Below are positions 35,106-46,461 of a DNA stretch of 64,000 nucleotides, in pieces. Position 1 is the first letter of the stretch. Every line of letters starts with the position of its first letter. The notes below the pieces were generated by a model that was not told where the DNA came from, did not search any database, and was given only the letters and a program-made list of their open reading frames with translations. Source of the DNA: an uncultured Sphingomonas sp. (lineage in GTDB: Bacteria; Pseudomonadota; Alphaproteobacteria; Sphingomonadales; Sphingomonadaceae); contig NZ_CAJXWX010000020.1 of the NCBI RefSeq assembly GCF_913062585.1, forward strand, positions 1 to 64,000, in the 5' to 3' direction. Position numbers and translations under genes: made by a program.

Positions 35106-36044
35106 TCACTTCGCCCGGACGGTCCGATCGGCGCGGTAGCGGAGCAGGTCCTCGACCGCATCGGTCTGAAGCAGGCGAACGCCCTGGTCGGCCAGGCGGC
35201 CCCAGACGCTCTCGGGATCGTGACGGGCCTCGGGGTCGCCGCCCATGCCGGTGACGAAGCCCTTGAACAGCGTATTGATCCAGACCGGCACGCCCAGCGC
35301 CCGAGCCTGGGTCATGACGGCAGGCAGGGTGGTCACGGGCAGGACCGGCAATTCGATCGCAATCGGCTTGACCGGCCCGCGCATCTGGTCGGCGATGATC
35401 TGCGGCACGTCACCGGCCTGGCGGTCGGTCGTGATCGGGATCACGGCGAACGGCACGCGATCATAGGGGGCGATCGAGGCGAGCGGTACCGAGGCGATCC
35501 CGGCAAAGGTCTTCACGATCACCCGGTCCTGCGCACCCGCCCGGTGCACGGCGTCGACCACCTCGCCATAGACGGCGTCCTTCACGTCCAGGTTCAGGAC
35601 GATGCGGTCCTTGGCCAGTGCCAGGATTTCGTCGAGCGTGGGCACCCGCTGATCGGTGAGGGGCGTCGATGCCCCGCCTTCGTCCTGGCGCAGGTGCAGC
35701 GCCTTGATCCGGGCGAGCGAGAGGTCGGCGACCTTGCCGGTGCCGTCGGTGGTCCGGTCCACGCTGTCGTCGTGCATGATGACCAGATAGCCGTCGCGCG
35801 TGCGTCGTACGTCCGTTTCCATGACGTCGGCGCCGAGCTTCGCACATTGCATCAGCGCGGCGGGCGAGTTTTCCGGCGCGGTGCCGAAGCCATGGCGCGG
35901 CGCGGCCTCGTGGCAGCCGCGATGCGCGATCACGATCAGCCCGCCCTTGGGGTCGTGGAGGCGTCGCAGGGTTTCGACGGGGTCGGCATGGGCGGCGGAA
36001 CAGGCGCACAAAGCGAGCGCGGCGACGAAAAGCGGACGGAACAT
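35106..36044 (-). CDS. Glycerophosphodiester phosphodiesterase, periplasmic
   Basis: Hydrolyses glycerophosphodiesters to glycerol-3-phosphate and an alcohol. It has 312 residues with signal peptide MFRPLFVAALALCACSAAHA. GDPD TIM-barrel motifs are VIAHRGCHEAAP (HR), PENS (Glu), METDVRRTRDG (E-x-D, metal site) and IMHDDSVDRTTDGTG (His). It follows the TonB-dependent receptor gene after 71 nt on the same strand. The pair suggests outer-membrane uptake and periplasmic hydrolysis of phospholipid head-group diesters. Confidence 0.93.
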   Translation of the reverse strand: MFRPLFVAALALCACSAAHADPVETLRRLHDPKGGLIVIAHRGCHEAAPRHGFGTAPENSPAALMQCAKLGADVMETDVRRTRDGYLVIMHDDSVDRTTDGTGKVADLSLARIKALHLRQDEGGASTPLTDQRVPTLDEILALAKDRIVLNLDVKDAVYGEVVDAVHRAGAQDRVIVKTFAGIASVPLASIAPYDRVPFAVIPITTDRQAGDVPQIIADQMRGPVKPIAIELPVLPVTTLPAVMTQARALGVPVWINTLFKGFVTGMGGDPEARHDPESVWGRLADQGVRLLQTDAVEDLLRYRADRTVRAK

Positions 36045-36115
36045 GGCGGGCTTTCGGAATAGGGAGCAGGGCGGGGCGACCGACGGGCCGCCCCGGTCAA
36101 CAGGTCAGCGGACGC

Positions 36116-38620
36116 TCACCACTTGCGGCTGACGATGAAGCGGACATTCCGGCCGAACAGCGGACGACCGAAGATCGCGGTCGGCACGCCCTGGCCGAAG
36201 CGGTCGCCCGCCGTGTTCCCCTCGGTAAAGCCGTGCGCGTTGGTGACGTTGTCGCCCACGACCTGGAACTGCCACGGCCCCGACGACACGATCCCGCCCA
36301 GCCCGAACGACCCATAAGCGGGCAGCGCGGTCGTGTTGAAGAAGTCGGTATAGCGCTGGCTGACATAGTCGTAGCGGCCGTAGATGCTGACATCCGCGCC
36401 CCCGACCTGGAAGTCGGCGGTCGGCCGGACGTTCAGGAACAACTTGGGCTCGCGGACGATCTGCTTGCCGTTGGCGCGGCTGCCGTCGAGGCCGGTATTG
36501 CTGCTGAAGTTCAGGTAACGCGGGTTCTGGACCGTGACCGACCCGGCGAGCGAGAAGGGTCCGGCCAGCTTCAGGCGACCATCGGCCTCCATGCCCTTGG
36601 TCTCCGCGGTGCCGATGAAGTTGGTTGTCACGTCGGCGCGGCCGGTCGCCGGGTTGAAGCCCGCAAAGCTCGCGTTGAGCGGATCGAACTTGGTGTAGAA
36701 GCCCGTGACGTAGAGATAGGACCGGCCCGAGGCGAGCTTCACACCCGCTTCGTACAGCTTGGCCTTGGTCGAGACGATGGCGGGCGTCGGATAGTTGAAG
36801 GCGAGTGTCGTGTTCGGCGGCACCTCCAGCTGCGACGCGCGCAGATACATGCCGATATGGCGGCTGACGTCGAAATTGGCGCCGACGGTCCAGTTGGTCG
36901 CCTGCTGCTTCAGCTTCAGCGTGCCGATGCCGCCGGTGAAGCCGCGCGTGCTGTTGTCGGCCAGCGTGGTCGCGTCACCCAGATTGTACGAGCCGGTTAG
37001 GCGGGCATAGCCGCCATAGCTGTACCATTCATGCCGGATCCCGGCGTCGAAGCGCAGCCGGTCGGTGATGTCCCACGTATCGGTGCCGTAGAGCGCGATC
37101 ACCTGTCCCTCGACGCTGCCCGCATTGAGCGACACGGCATCGTTCAGCGAGCCGCGATCGGTCACATAACCCTGGACCGCGCCGTTCGCCGAATAGGCGG
37201 CGAGGTCGAGCACCTTGGGCTGCGACTTCACCTGGATCAGATAGTTCTGATAGGCGGTGAACATCTTCTGGCCCCAGGCCGAGGCATAGGTGCCGATACG
37301 GATGTCATGGGTGCCGATGCCGGTCTCGAACTTGCGCGTGACCGACAGGTCGCCCTGCGTCGAATAGAAGTCGGTCTGGATCGAGCGATATTGCGCCTGC
37401 ATCACCAGTCCGGAGTCGGTCGAGGGATCATAGGCGGTCAGGCCGTTGGTCCCTGCGATGCTATAGCCCATGCGCGCGACGCCGGGGCCGAACGCGCTGG
37501 TCGCCGCCGCCAGATAGCCATTGGCGAAGCTTGCGCCGTCGACCGGGTTCGAGGTCGAGTAGAAGGCGTCGAAATGCACCTTGCCCATGGTCAGCCCGCC
37601 CTTGGCGGAGACGTGCCAGTCGCCATGATCGCCCTCATAGTCGAAGGCGACATTGCCGAACTGGATGTGGCGGCCATTGGCCAGGTCGCCGCGCTGGGTC
37701 TGGATCGTGCCCGAGGCATCGCGATAGCGGATCGCGACGTTGCGCAGGTCGGGCGTGTTCAGCGTGCCGTTGAAATAGTCGAGATACTTGTCGAGGCTGA
37801 CCGATGGATTGCGCGGGTCGTTGGTCGGGATCGACAGATAGAAGACATTGTGGTCGTCGGTATACTGGCCGGAAAGCTTGATGAAGCCGTTGGGCAGGTC
37901 ATGCTTGATATTGGCGCGGATCTGGCCACCGCGGTCGCTGGGGAAGCCGGAGTCGCGATAGCCGTCATGATAGCGGATGAAGCCGCCGACCGCATAATAG
38001 GTGTCCTGGTTCAGCGGGCCCGCCTGATAGGCGTCGAGCCGGTAATAGCCGGTGTCGCCGACCGTCGCCTGCACCTTGCCCCGCGTGGTGTCGGTGCCAG
38101 TCACGGTGATGACGTTGGCGATCGCCGCCGCCGTGCTGGCATAGATCGGCGCCGGACCGCCGCGAACCACCTCGATCCGGTCGGTCATCAGGTCCAGGCG
38201 GTTCATGCCGTCGCCCTGGTTGAAGAACCAGCCGTCCAGTTCCTGGAACAACGGCAGGCCGTCCTGCTGGTAATAGAGGAAACCGCGATCGGTCGGGATG
38301 CCGCGCACGCGGGTGATGTTCTGCACCTCGCCGCCGGTCGCTTCGACATGGATGCCGGGCAGCGTGCCGATCAGGTCGGTCGTGCTCTTGGGCGCCAGCT
38401 TCTGAATGTCGTTCTGCGACAGCGAATTGACGGCATAGGACACGTCGAAACGCCGCTGCTGGCGCGCGGAGCCGGTGACGATGATGTCCGAATGGTCGGT
38501 TTCCTTCGCGGTGCTTTCCGGCGCGCCCGACGCGGCGGCGGCCTGATCCTGTGCGAAAGCGGGCTGGGCGGCGAACGGCGCGATGCCAAGGGCCGCGCTC
38601 AACAGCAATTTGGTCTTCAT
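36116..38620 (-). CDS. TonB-dependent receptor paired with glycerophosphodiesterase
   Basis: Outer-membrane receptor of 834 residues. Starts at ATG 38620 (MKTKLLLSAALGIAPFAAQPAFAQ signal peptide), where GGGGG stands 6 nt upstream; an in-frame ATG at 38632 would place that GGGGG inside the gene. TonB-box-like SDIIVTGSARQ, then plug motifs TDLIGTLPGIHVEATGG, RVRGIPTDRGFLYYQQDG and RIEVVRGGPAPIYASTAAAIANVI, and barrel end GRNVRFIVSRKW. It precedes the GDPD gene and follows the ROK regulator gene. An AT-rich inverted repeat upstream may be the ROK operator. Confidence 0.9.
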   Translation of the reverse strand: MKTKLLLSAALGIAPFAAQPAFAQDQAAAASGAPESTAKETDHSDIIVTGSARQQRRFDVSYAVNSLSQNDIQKLAPKSTTDLIGTLPGIHVEATGGEVQNITRVRGIPTDRGFLYYQQDGLPLFQELDGWFFNQGDGMNRLDLMTDRIEVVRGGPAPIYASTAAAIANVITVTGTDTTRGKVQATVGDTGYYRLDAYQAGPLNQDTYYAVGGFIRYHDGYRDSGFPSDRGGQIRANIKHDLPNGFIKLSGQYTDDHNVFYLSIPTNDPRNPSVSLDKYLDYFNGTLNTPDLRNVAIRYRDASGTIQTQRGDLANGRHIQFGNVAFDYEGDHGDWHVSAKGGLTMGKVHFDAFYSTSNPVDGASFANGYLAAATSAFGPGVARMGYSIAGTNGLTAYDPSTDSGLVMQAQYRSIQTDFYSTQGDLSVTRKFETGIGTHDIRIGTYASAWGQKMFTAYQNYLIQVKSQPKVLDLAAYSANGAVQGYVTDRGSLNDAVSLNAGSVEGQVIALYGTDTWDITDRLRFDAGIRHEWYSYGGYARLTGSYNLGDATTLADNSTRGFTGGIGTLKLKQQATNWTVGANFDVSRHIGMYLRASQLEVPPNTTLAFNYPTPAIVSTKAKLYEAGVKLASGRSYLYVTGFYTKFDPLNASFAGFNPATGRADVTTNFIGTAETKGMEADGRLKLAGPFSLAGSVTVQNPRYLNFSSNTGLDGSRANGKQIVREPKLFLNVRPTADFQVGGADVSIYGRYDYVSQRYTDFFNTTALPAYGSFGLGGIVSSGPWQFQVVGDNVTNAHGFTEGNTAGDRFGQGVPTAIFGRPLFGRNVRFIVSRKW

Positions 38621-38671
38621 GGTAACCCCCATTGGTCGGAATGAGGGGGCCCTTGGGCGTGAAGGATGACA

Positions 38672-38698
38672 ATTTTATTTGCTTACATGTAATTAAAT
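38672..38698. promoter_or_regulatory. AT-rich inverted repeat upstream of the receptor-GDPD operon
   Basis: ATTTTATT (38672-38679) and AATTAAAT (38691-38698) form an inverted repeat with 7 of 8 pairs and an 11-nt spacer. It stands out in GC-rich DNA and overlaps the stop codon of the ROK gene. ROK repressors such as NagC bind AT-rich inverted repeats of this layout. The 8-mer TTTATTTG at 38674 recurs on the minus strand at 39862-39869, ahead of the ROK start. Confidence 0.4.
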
Positions 38699-39859
38699 CG
38701 CATGGAGCGCGGACGTCACAGCATGGACCGGGATCATCGCGGCGCCGATGACCACCGCCCGGCTGCCGATAGACGAGGCCAGGATTTCGGGCAGCGTCGA
38801 GCGATAGCCGTCCTGGCGAAGCCGCGACCGTTCCGCCAGGCCCGAGGCGATCCGTTGGATGAGCGGTAGGGGAAGCGCACCGGATATCACGATCGCGCCG
38901 GGGTCGAACCAAGCGGTCCCGCTCATGACGGCCAGGTCCAGCTGCGCGATCACCCGGTCGGTCCAGGCGTCGATCAATGGGCCTTGGCTGTCCAGCAATC
39001 CCTCGATCTCGGCCAGCGAGTCGATCGCGATGCCGGCGTCGCGCAGCACATGGAGAAGGTCGATCCCCGAGGGGCGGGCATGATGGCCGGGAAAGAGCCG
39101 TCCGACCTCTCCGGCATTGCCATATTCGCCCAGGAACAGTTCGCGCTCGGTCATGATGCCCCCGCCGATCCCATGGCCGAGGAACAGCGTCAGCACCGAC
39201 CGATAGCGACCGATGACGCCCGGCTGATAATATTCCGCGAGGGTCGCCGCGCTGGCATCGTTTTCGATCCAGACGGGCATGTTCAACGCATCGCCCAGCG
39301 TCTCGGCAAGCGGCAGCTCGTTCCAGCCCGCCACCCGGTCGACGACCACGCGCCGCGTCCGGTCGCCCGGCAGGGCATAGCCGGGCACCGCGACGCCCAG
39401 CCCCAGGAACTTGCCGCGCATGAAGCCATGGGTCGCGGCGATCGCCTGCAACCGCGCCTCGACGGTTCGGGCGAAGACACGCGGATCGGGGCTGTCGAAC
39501 GGCGTCGTGTCATGCACCAGCGGCACCCCGCGAAAGTCGACGATCACCAGTTCCAGCCAGCCGGGATGGGGCGTCGCGCCGATCGCCCAGCCGCCCTGGC
39601 CCGACACGGTCAGCGGCACCATCGGCCGACCGCGTGCCGGCGCGTCGCGCGCGTCCATCTCCTCGACCAGATCGAGCGCGAGCAGCGACTGGGTCAGCCG
39701 CGTCATCGTCGCGCCGTTCATGCCCAGCAGGTGCGCCAGCCGGGTGCGCGGGGCCCCGCCTTCGATCCGCAACTGCATCAGGATGCGGCGCTGCGGCTCG
39801 CTCAACAGGATTTGCGGGCGATGGGGTCGGGACATGGGCGGGCGATATATTTCCACCAT
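38693..39859 (-). CDS. ROK-family transcriptional regulator
   Basis: Regulator of 388 residues with an N-terminal winged helix (LSEPQRRILMQLRIEGGAPRTRLAHLLGMNGATMTRLTQSL) and a ROK sugar-kinase-like domain (GLGVAVPGYAL, WIENDASAATLAEYY, LFLGHGIGGGIM, GEVGRLFPGHHA). The Cys-rich zinc motif usual after the GHH region is absent (HHARPSGIDLLH), so it may not bind zinc or catalyse phosphorylation. The start is either ATG 39859 or ATG 39835; neither has a clear ribosome site. It lies between a TonB-receptor/GDPD operon and a broken transporter gene and may have regulated both. The ligand is unknown. Confidence 0.87.
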   Translation of the reverse strand: MVEIYRPPMSRPHRPQILLSEPQRRILMQLRIEGGAPRTRLAHLLGMNGATMTRLTQSLLALDLVEEMDARDAPARGRPMVPLTVSGQGGWAIGATPHPGWLELVIVDFRGVPLVHDTTPFDSPDPRVFARTVEARLQAIAATHGFMRGKFLGLGVAVPGYALPGDRTRRVVVDRVAGWNELPLAETLGDALNMPVWIENDASAATLAEYYQPGVIGRYRSVLTLFLGHGIGGGIMTERELFLGEYGNAGEVGRLFPGHHARPSGIDLLHVLRDAGIAIDSLAEIEGLLDSQGPLIDAWTDRVIAQLDLAVMSGTAWFDPGAIVISGALPLPLIQRIASGLAERSRLRQDGYRSTLPEILASSIGSRAVVIGAAMIPVHAVTSALHAI

Positions 39860-39900
39860 GTCAAATAAATGAAAGCGATATGCGATAGAGGCGGCGGATC

Positions 39901-41199
39901 ATGGCCTCGCTAGGTTCCGACATCCCCGTCCCGTCCTCGCATTCCCTGGCCATGCAGGTGGCGTACAGCGCCGCCAATCTGGGCAAGAGCGTGGTTTGGA
40001 CCAGCTTCGACAGCATCATGCTGTTCTACCTCGTCTCGATCGCCGGATTCGGGCCATTGTCGGCAGCGGCCTTACTCGCCGCGGCGTTGACATGGGACGC
40101 GCTGTTCGACCTTCAGGTCGCGCGCTGGGCGGATCGGCGGGGCGATCGGAACCGCCTGGCCAGGCTGGTGCTGTTCGGCGCGCCGCTGTGAGGGATCGGC
40201 TTTTGGTGCATCTTTCTGTTTCAGGCACCGGGCGCAATCGCGACGGCGATCATCGCGTGCCGTGTCGGCTATTCGCTGTGCGATGTCGGGCACAACACGC
40301 TGCTGATCCGCGTCGCGCGCGCGCCGGGCGATGCGGCGCGGGTATCGGGCCTGAGGCTGTTGTTCAGCGCGGGCGGCGTGGCCCTGCTTGCCCTGGTATC
40401 CGGGTGCAGCCTGTCGCTGGCCGCACCGGAGGCGCAGCGCCATGCCTTTGCGTCCGGCGCGGTCTTTGGTGCCTTGTTGTATGTCGGGACCCTATTCGGT
40501 GCGATGCTGGCGACGCGCAACCTGGCCCCGCCATCCGTCGGGACTGGCGGACCACGGGCGATCGTGCCGCTGCGCAGCTATTGGCGGAACGCGCCCTTTC
40601 GCCGCCTGCTGTGCGTCATCGCGGTGCAGGCCGCCCTGGTGCCCCTGTTCCAGCGGGCGCTGCCCTTTTTCGGGCAGGCCGTTCTGGCCGATGCCAGCTG
40701 GGCGGGGCCTGCGTTGCTGACCGTGACCATCGCCCAGTCGCTGGCGCTGCCCGGGTGGATGATGCTGGCGCGCCGGTGGACGTCGCGACGGATCGCCATG
40801 ACGGCCTATGGCATGACCATCCTGGCGATGGTCGGGATGACCGTCATGCCGATCGGCCTATGGGGAACGGGTATGCTGACCCTGCTCGGCGTGTCGATGG
40901 GGGGCATGAACCTGGCCATCTGGGCGCTGCTCACCGAGACGGTGCAGCAGTCGATGGCGGCGGGGACGCAGGAGGAGGGGACGCCGGTCGGGCTGTTCCT
41001 GGCGGTGCTCAAGGGGGCAGCAGCGGCCGGGAACCTGTTGTTCGGGGCCATCGTCGCAGCGGGAACGGTTCGACTGCCGGGCCAGAATGGTACCGAGGTC
41101 GAACTGGTGCCGCTGAGCGCCACGATCCTGCCGGTCCTGGGAAGTGTCCTGGCCCTGGCGCTGCTCGCCATGGGCAGCCGTCGCGCCCCACCGGCGTGA
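39901..41199 (+). pseudogene. MFS transporter interrupted by an in-frame TGA
   Basis: One reading frame from ATG 39901 to the stop at 41199 encodes a 12-segment MFS/GPH-like transporter, but it contains TGA at 40189-40191 (after residues VLFGAPL, before GIGFWCIFLF). The frame is otherwise continuous and of coding quality on both sides: N-terminal LGKSVVWTSFDSIMLFYLVSIAGFG and DALFDLQVARWADRRGDRNR before the stop, YSLCDVGHNTLLIRVARAPGDAARVSGLRL after it. A single substitution (from TGG, TGC or CGA) would restore about 432 residues. Options are a recent nonsense mutation, a sequencing error, or rare readthrough. It is divergent from the ROK regulator, so it was probably a sugar transporter. Confidence 0.75.
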
Positions 41200-41217
41200 T
41201 GGAGGGCCCGCAAACCG

Positions 41218-41388
41218 TCAGGCGGCGGCGCGTTCCTCGTCGATGATGGCACGCGCCAGGACGGCGCATTGCCCGCATTTGGGCTGACGGCCCAGCGCCT
41301 GGTACATCTGGCAGGGGGTCATCGACCCGGCCCGTGCGGCGTCGCGAACCTGCGACTCCCGAATGGCATTGCATACACACACGACCAA
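41218..41388 (-). CDS. bfd: Bacterioferritin-associated ferredoxin-like [2Fe-2S] protein
   Basis: Small protein of 56 residues starting VVCVCNAI after a TTG initiation codon at 41388, with GGAGAG 5 nt upstream; a TAA in frame just before rules out an earlier start. The Cys pattern CVC near the N-terminus (residues 4 and 6) and KCGQC (38 and 41) is that of Bfd, which binds a [2Fe-2S] cluster and helps release iron from bacterioferritin. It is easily missed because of its length and TTG start. No bacterioferritin gene lies next to it. A possible Fur site lies 37-55 nt upstream. Confidence 0.85.
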   Translation of the reverse strand: MVVCVCNAIRESQVRDAARAGSMTPCQMYQALGRQPKCGQCAVLARAIIDEERAAA

Positions 41389-41424
41389 GGGGGCTCTCCA
41401 TTAAAAGCCCGCCCCTCATAGCGC

Positions 41425-41443
41425 TAATGATAGTGGCTCGCAA
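41425..41443 (-). promoter_or_regulatory. Possible Fur box upstream of bfd
   Basis: On the minus strand TTGCGAGCCACTATCATTA resembles the proteobacterial Fur box (TTGCGAATnATTCTCATTA-like), with good outer halves and a weak centre. Its edge is 37 nt from the bfd TTG start. It shares bases with a hairpin that may end the DUF418 transcript. Confidence 0.3.
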
Positions 41444-41455
41444 GGCTCTTGCGAG
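41437..41455 (-). terminator. Short perfect hairpin after the DUF418 gene
   Basis: CTCGCAAG (41437-41444) and CTTGCGAG (41448-41455) pair perfectly around a 3-nt loop, 14 nt past the DUF418 stop. There is no T-run. It could end the DUF418 transcript before bfd. Confidence 0.45.
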
Positions 41456-41468
41456 GCGTTTGCAGATA

Positions 41469-42692
41469 TCAGGTCGTTTTTCCGCGGGCCGCCAGCCGCC
41501 AGACTCGTTCCAGCGGCCCCTGTCCGAAGCGGTCGAGCCAAGGCTTCGACCAGAGCAGCATCAACGCCCAGACCGGCAGGACGAGCCAGTAGAGCTGGGC
41601 CCGGTCCCAGCGGGCGAACTGGCTCAGGCCATGGCCATAGAAGATCAGCGTCATGATGATGCTGGTCCCCAGATAGTTGGTGAAGGCCATGCGCCCGGCC
41701 GCGGCGATCCGGTCGGTCCACCACCGACCCGGCCGCAGGACGAGCAGCAGCAGCGCGGCATAGCCGATCGTCCCGATCAGCCGGAACGGCACGTTGAGGA
41801 ACAACTCCACCAGCACGACCGTGCGCACCTCGAAGCCGCTGGCGATGATCGCAACCGTCATCGCGCCATAGGCCGCCACCGACAGGCCGATTCCGATCCC
41901 GGCACAGCGACGATAGGCGAGGGTCGACCAATCGCCGGTCAGGAAGCCGGACTTCAGCGCCGCCATGCCGAGCAGCATGGCGCTCAGCGTATCGGGACCG
42001 ATCTGTATCAGGTCGAGCAGCGGATTGCCTTCATGGGCCCAGCGAAAGGCGGTCGCATCGCCCCATGATCCCCGCATCGCGGTGATCTCGGGCATCAGCC
42101 GCGCGACGCCGGGCGCTCCGAACGCGTTCTGGTAAAGCTGCCACAGCGAAACCGCCTGCGGCGTATCGCGCGCGGCGGCGGAGGACAGGCCCATGCATTC
42201 CAGCCAGCCCATTGCCATCGACAGCCCGGCCATGGCGATGGCAGCCGCGAGCAGCCGACGCGCGCTGAGCCCGACAAAACCCAGCGCGACCACGCCGACC
42301 AGCGCGTAATGCGCCAGGATATCGCCGCTCCAGATGAAGGTGCGATGGACCATGCCGAACAGGAAGAGCACGGCCATGCGACGCAGGTGCAGCGAAGCGC
42401 CGTTCTGCCCCTTCTCTTCGGCGCGCTCCAGGATCAGCAGGGTCGACGCGCCGAACAGGAGGGAGAACAGGCCGCGCATCCGCCCGTTGACGAAAATCTC
42501 GGTCAACGCCCAGGCGGTCAGATCCGCTGCGCCGCTGCCGCCCCAGGCCAGTGGATTGGAATAGGCGGGATCGGGCAAGGCGAAGCCGGGCAGATTGGCC
42601 AGGAGAATGGCCATGACCGCAACCCCGCGCAGGGCATCGAGCGTGAAGAGCCGGCCCATTGGGGCGGGGGCGGGAAGGGGACCGTGGGCCAA
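41469..42692 (-). CDS. DUF418 family membrane protein
   Basis: Inner-membrane protein of 407 residues with about eight to ten hydrophobic segments. The N-terminal LFTLDALRGVAVMAILLANLPGF and FVNGRMRGLFSLLFGAS are typical of DUF418 (YeiB-like) proteins. The C-terminal DUF418 domain includes GRMAFTNYLGTSIIMTLIFYGHGL and WDRAQLYWLVLPVWALMLLWSKPWLDRFGQGPLERVWR. These proteins are thought to be transporters or acyltransferase-like, but no function is established. Divergent from nhaA with only about 46 nt between starts, so the promoters overlap. Confidence 0.88.
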   Translation of the reverse strand: MAHGPLPAPAPMGRLFTLDALRGVAVMAILLANLPGFALPDPAYSNPLAWGGSGAADLTAWALTEIFVNGRMRGLFSLLFGASTLLILERAEEKGQNGASLHLRRMAVLFLFGMVHRTFIWSGDILAHYALVGVVALGFVGLSARRLLAAAIAMAGLSMAMGWLECMGLSSAAARDTPQAVSLWQLYQNAFGAPGVARLMPEITAMRGSWGDATAFRWAHEGNPLLDLIQIGPDTLSAMLLGMAALKSGFLTGDWSTLAYRRCAGIGIGLSVAAYGAMTVAIIASGFEVRTVVLVELFLNVPFRLIGTIGYAALLLLVLRPGRWWTDRIAAAGRMAFTNYLGTSIIMTLIFYGHGLSQFARWDRAQLYWLVLPVWALMLLWSKPWLDRFGQGPLERVWRLAARGKTT

Positions 42693-42738
42693 GGAAAAGC
42701 TCCGTTCAGGCTCGGGGGCTTAGCGGGTGAGGATCGCG

Positions 42739-44177
42739 ATGCAACCGCCCCGGGGCTCCAGGCATTGCCAGACCATGGGATTATCACCTCGCCTGACCGG
42801 CCGCGCCACCGCCCGCGCCCATCATTCGCCTGTGGCGTCGGCCTTTCTGCGCAAGATCGAGCCCTTCTTTGCTGGGCGCGAGGTCACGGGCGGGCCGTTG
42901 CTGGTAGCGACCATCCTGGCACTGGTTCTGACCAACAGCCCCTTTGCGCGGGCGTTCGAGGGGTTTTGGGACACGCCGGTCAGCGTCGCGTTCGGCGCGC
43001 GCCGTGTGTCGCATAGTCTGGCGGAGTGGATCGACCATGGCCTGCTGCCGCTGTTCTTCGTGATCGTCGGCGCCGACGTGAAGCGCGAGATGGTGATGGG
43101 ACCGCTGGCGCAGTGGCGCAGCGCCGCCTTTCCCCTGGCCGGAGCGGTGGGCGGCATGGTCGTGCCGGTCGGGCTCTATCTGGTCGTAACGGGCGGAACC
43201 CCGGCGGCTGCGGGATGGGGCAGCGTCATCACCACGGACACGGCCTTTGGCCTGGCCCTGATCGCATTGTTCGCGACCAGCTTGCCCGCTGGGCTCCGCG
43301 CGTTGATGCTGGCCTTTGCGGCGGTGGACGATGTCGGCGGGCTGTTGGTCATCGCCTTCGCCTATAGCGGTGCGATCGACCCTTACGGATTGATCGTGGC
43401 GGGCGCCGCTTTGGCGGCCATTGTCGGGCTGCGGCGGGTCGGCTGGGTTTCGTCGGTGCCTTATGTTTTGCTCGCGCTGATCATATGGGGCGGCGTCCTG
43501 GAGTCGGGCATCCATGCGACGATCGCGGGCGTCCTGATCGGGCTGACCGTGCCGGTGCGGCCGAGGCTCGACCAGCGCTCCTTTGCCGAGCGCGTTCAGC
43601 CCCGGGTCGACGCATTCCAGGACGTGCATGGCGCGGCCGAGCGAAGTGAGGATGATGGCACGCAGGAGGCGCTTCGTGAACAGGCCGAGGAACGGCTGGG
43701 CTATCTGCAGGAGATGGCCTCGGCCACACGAGAAGCGAGCAGCCGCCTGATCGAGATACTGACGCCTTGGGTGAATTATGTCGTGTTGCCGCTGTTCGCG
43801 CTGTCCAATGTCCGCATCCATGTCTCGGGCGAATTGCTGGGCATGATCGGCAGCCCGCTGGTGCTCGGCGTCATCCTGGGGCTGGTAGTGGGAAAGCCGC
43901 TCGGGTTTCTGGGCTTCACCTGGGTCGCGAGCGCCCTGGGCGTGGCGCGGCGGCCCGATCAGGTCAGCTGGTCGATGGTGATAGGCATCGGCGCGTTGGC
44001 CGGGATCGGTTTCACCATATCGCTCTTCATAGCCGGCTTGGCCTTTGGCGAGGGCGAGATGCGGGAGGCGGCGTCGCTGGGCGTCCTGATCGCCTCGATG
44101 CTGGCCGCCGCGATCGGCTATGCGATCCTGCGATTTTGCGCGGAGCCCCGGCACGCGGCCGAGGCTCCGGCACAGGC

Positions 44178-44181
<4 letters not shown>
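42739..44181 (+). CDS. nhaA: Na+/H+ antiporter NhaA
   Basis: Exchanges internal Na+ for H+ at the inner membrane. The product is about 480 residues from ATG 42739 (GAGGAT 6 nt upstream); GTG 42727 and ATG 42775 are alternatives. NhaA motifs are [36 protein letters not shown] (Asp) and [19 protein letters not shown] (the Asp-Asp ion site), and [14 protein letters not shown] late. Between segments there is a charged insert of about 60 residues ([18 protein letters not shown]... to ...[11 protein letters not shown]) that makes it longer than the 388-residue E. coli protein. Its stop overlaps the end of purL on the other strand by 4 nt. Confidence 0.95.
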
Positions 44182-46403
<2,222 letters not shown>

Positions 46404-46461
46404 GGCCCGCGCCTTTAACGCGGTGTCGTGGGTTCGTCACTATGGCTCTCGCGCGAAGATG

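Noticed and set aside
38621..38692. Pho box before the receptor-GDPD operon
   Set aside because: One heptamer (TTGTCAT on the minus strand) is good, but nothing matching is found 11 bp on either side, so it is only a half site.
41009..41443. Minus-strand frame of 144 codons overlapping bfd
   Set aside because: It uses the wrong frame for the CVC...KCGQC pattern, and overlaps the coding end of the interrupted transporter. The short TTG-started frame fits Bfd exactly.
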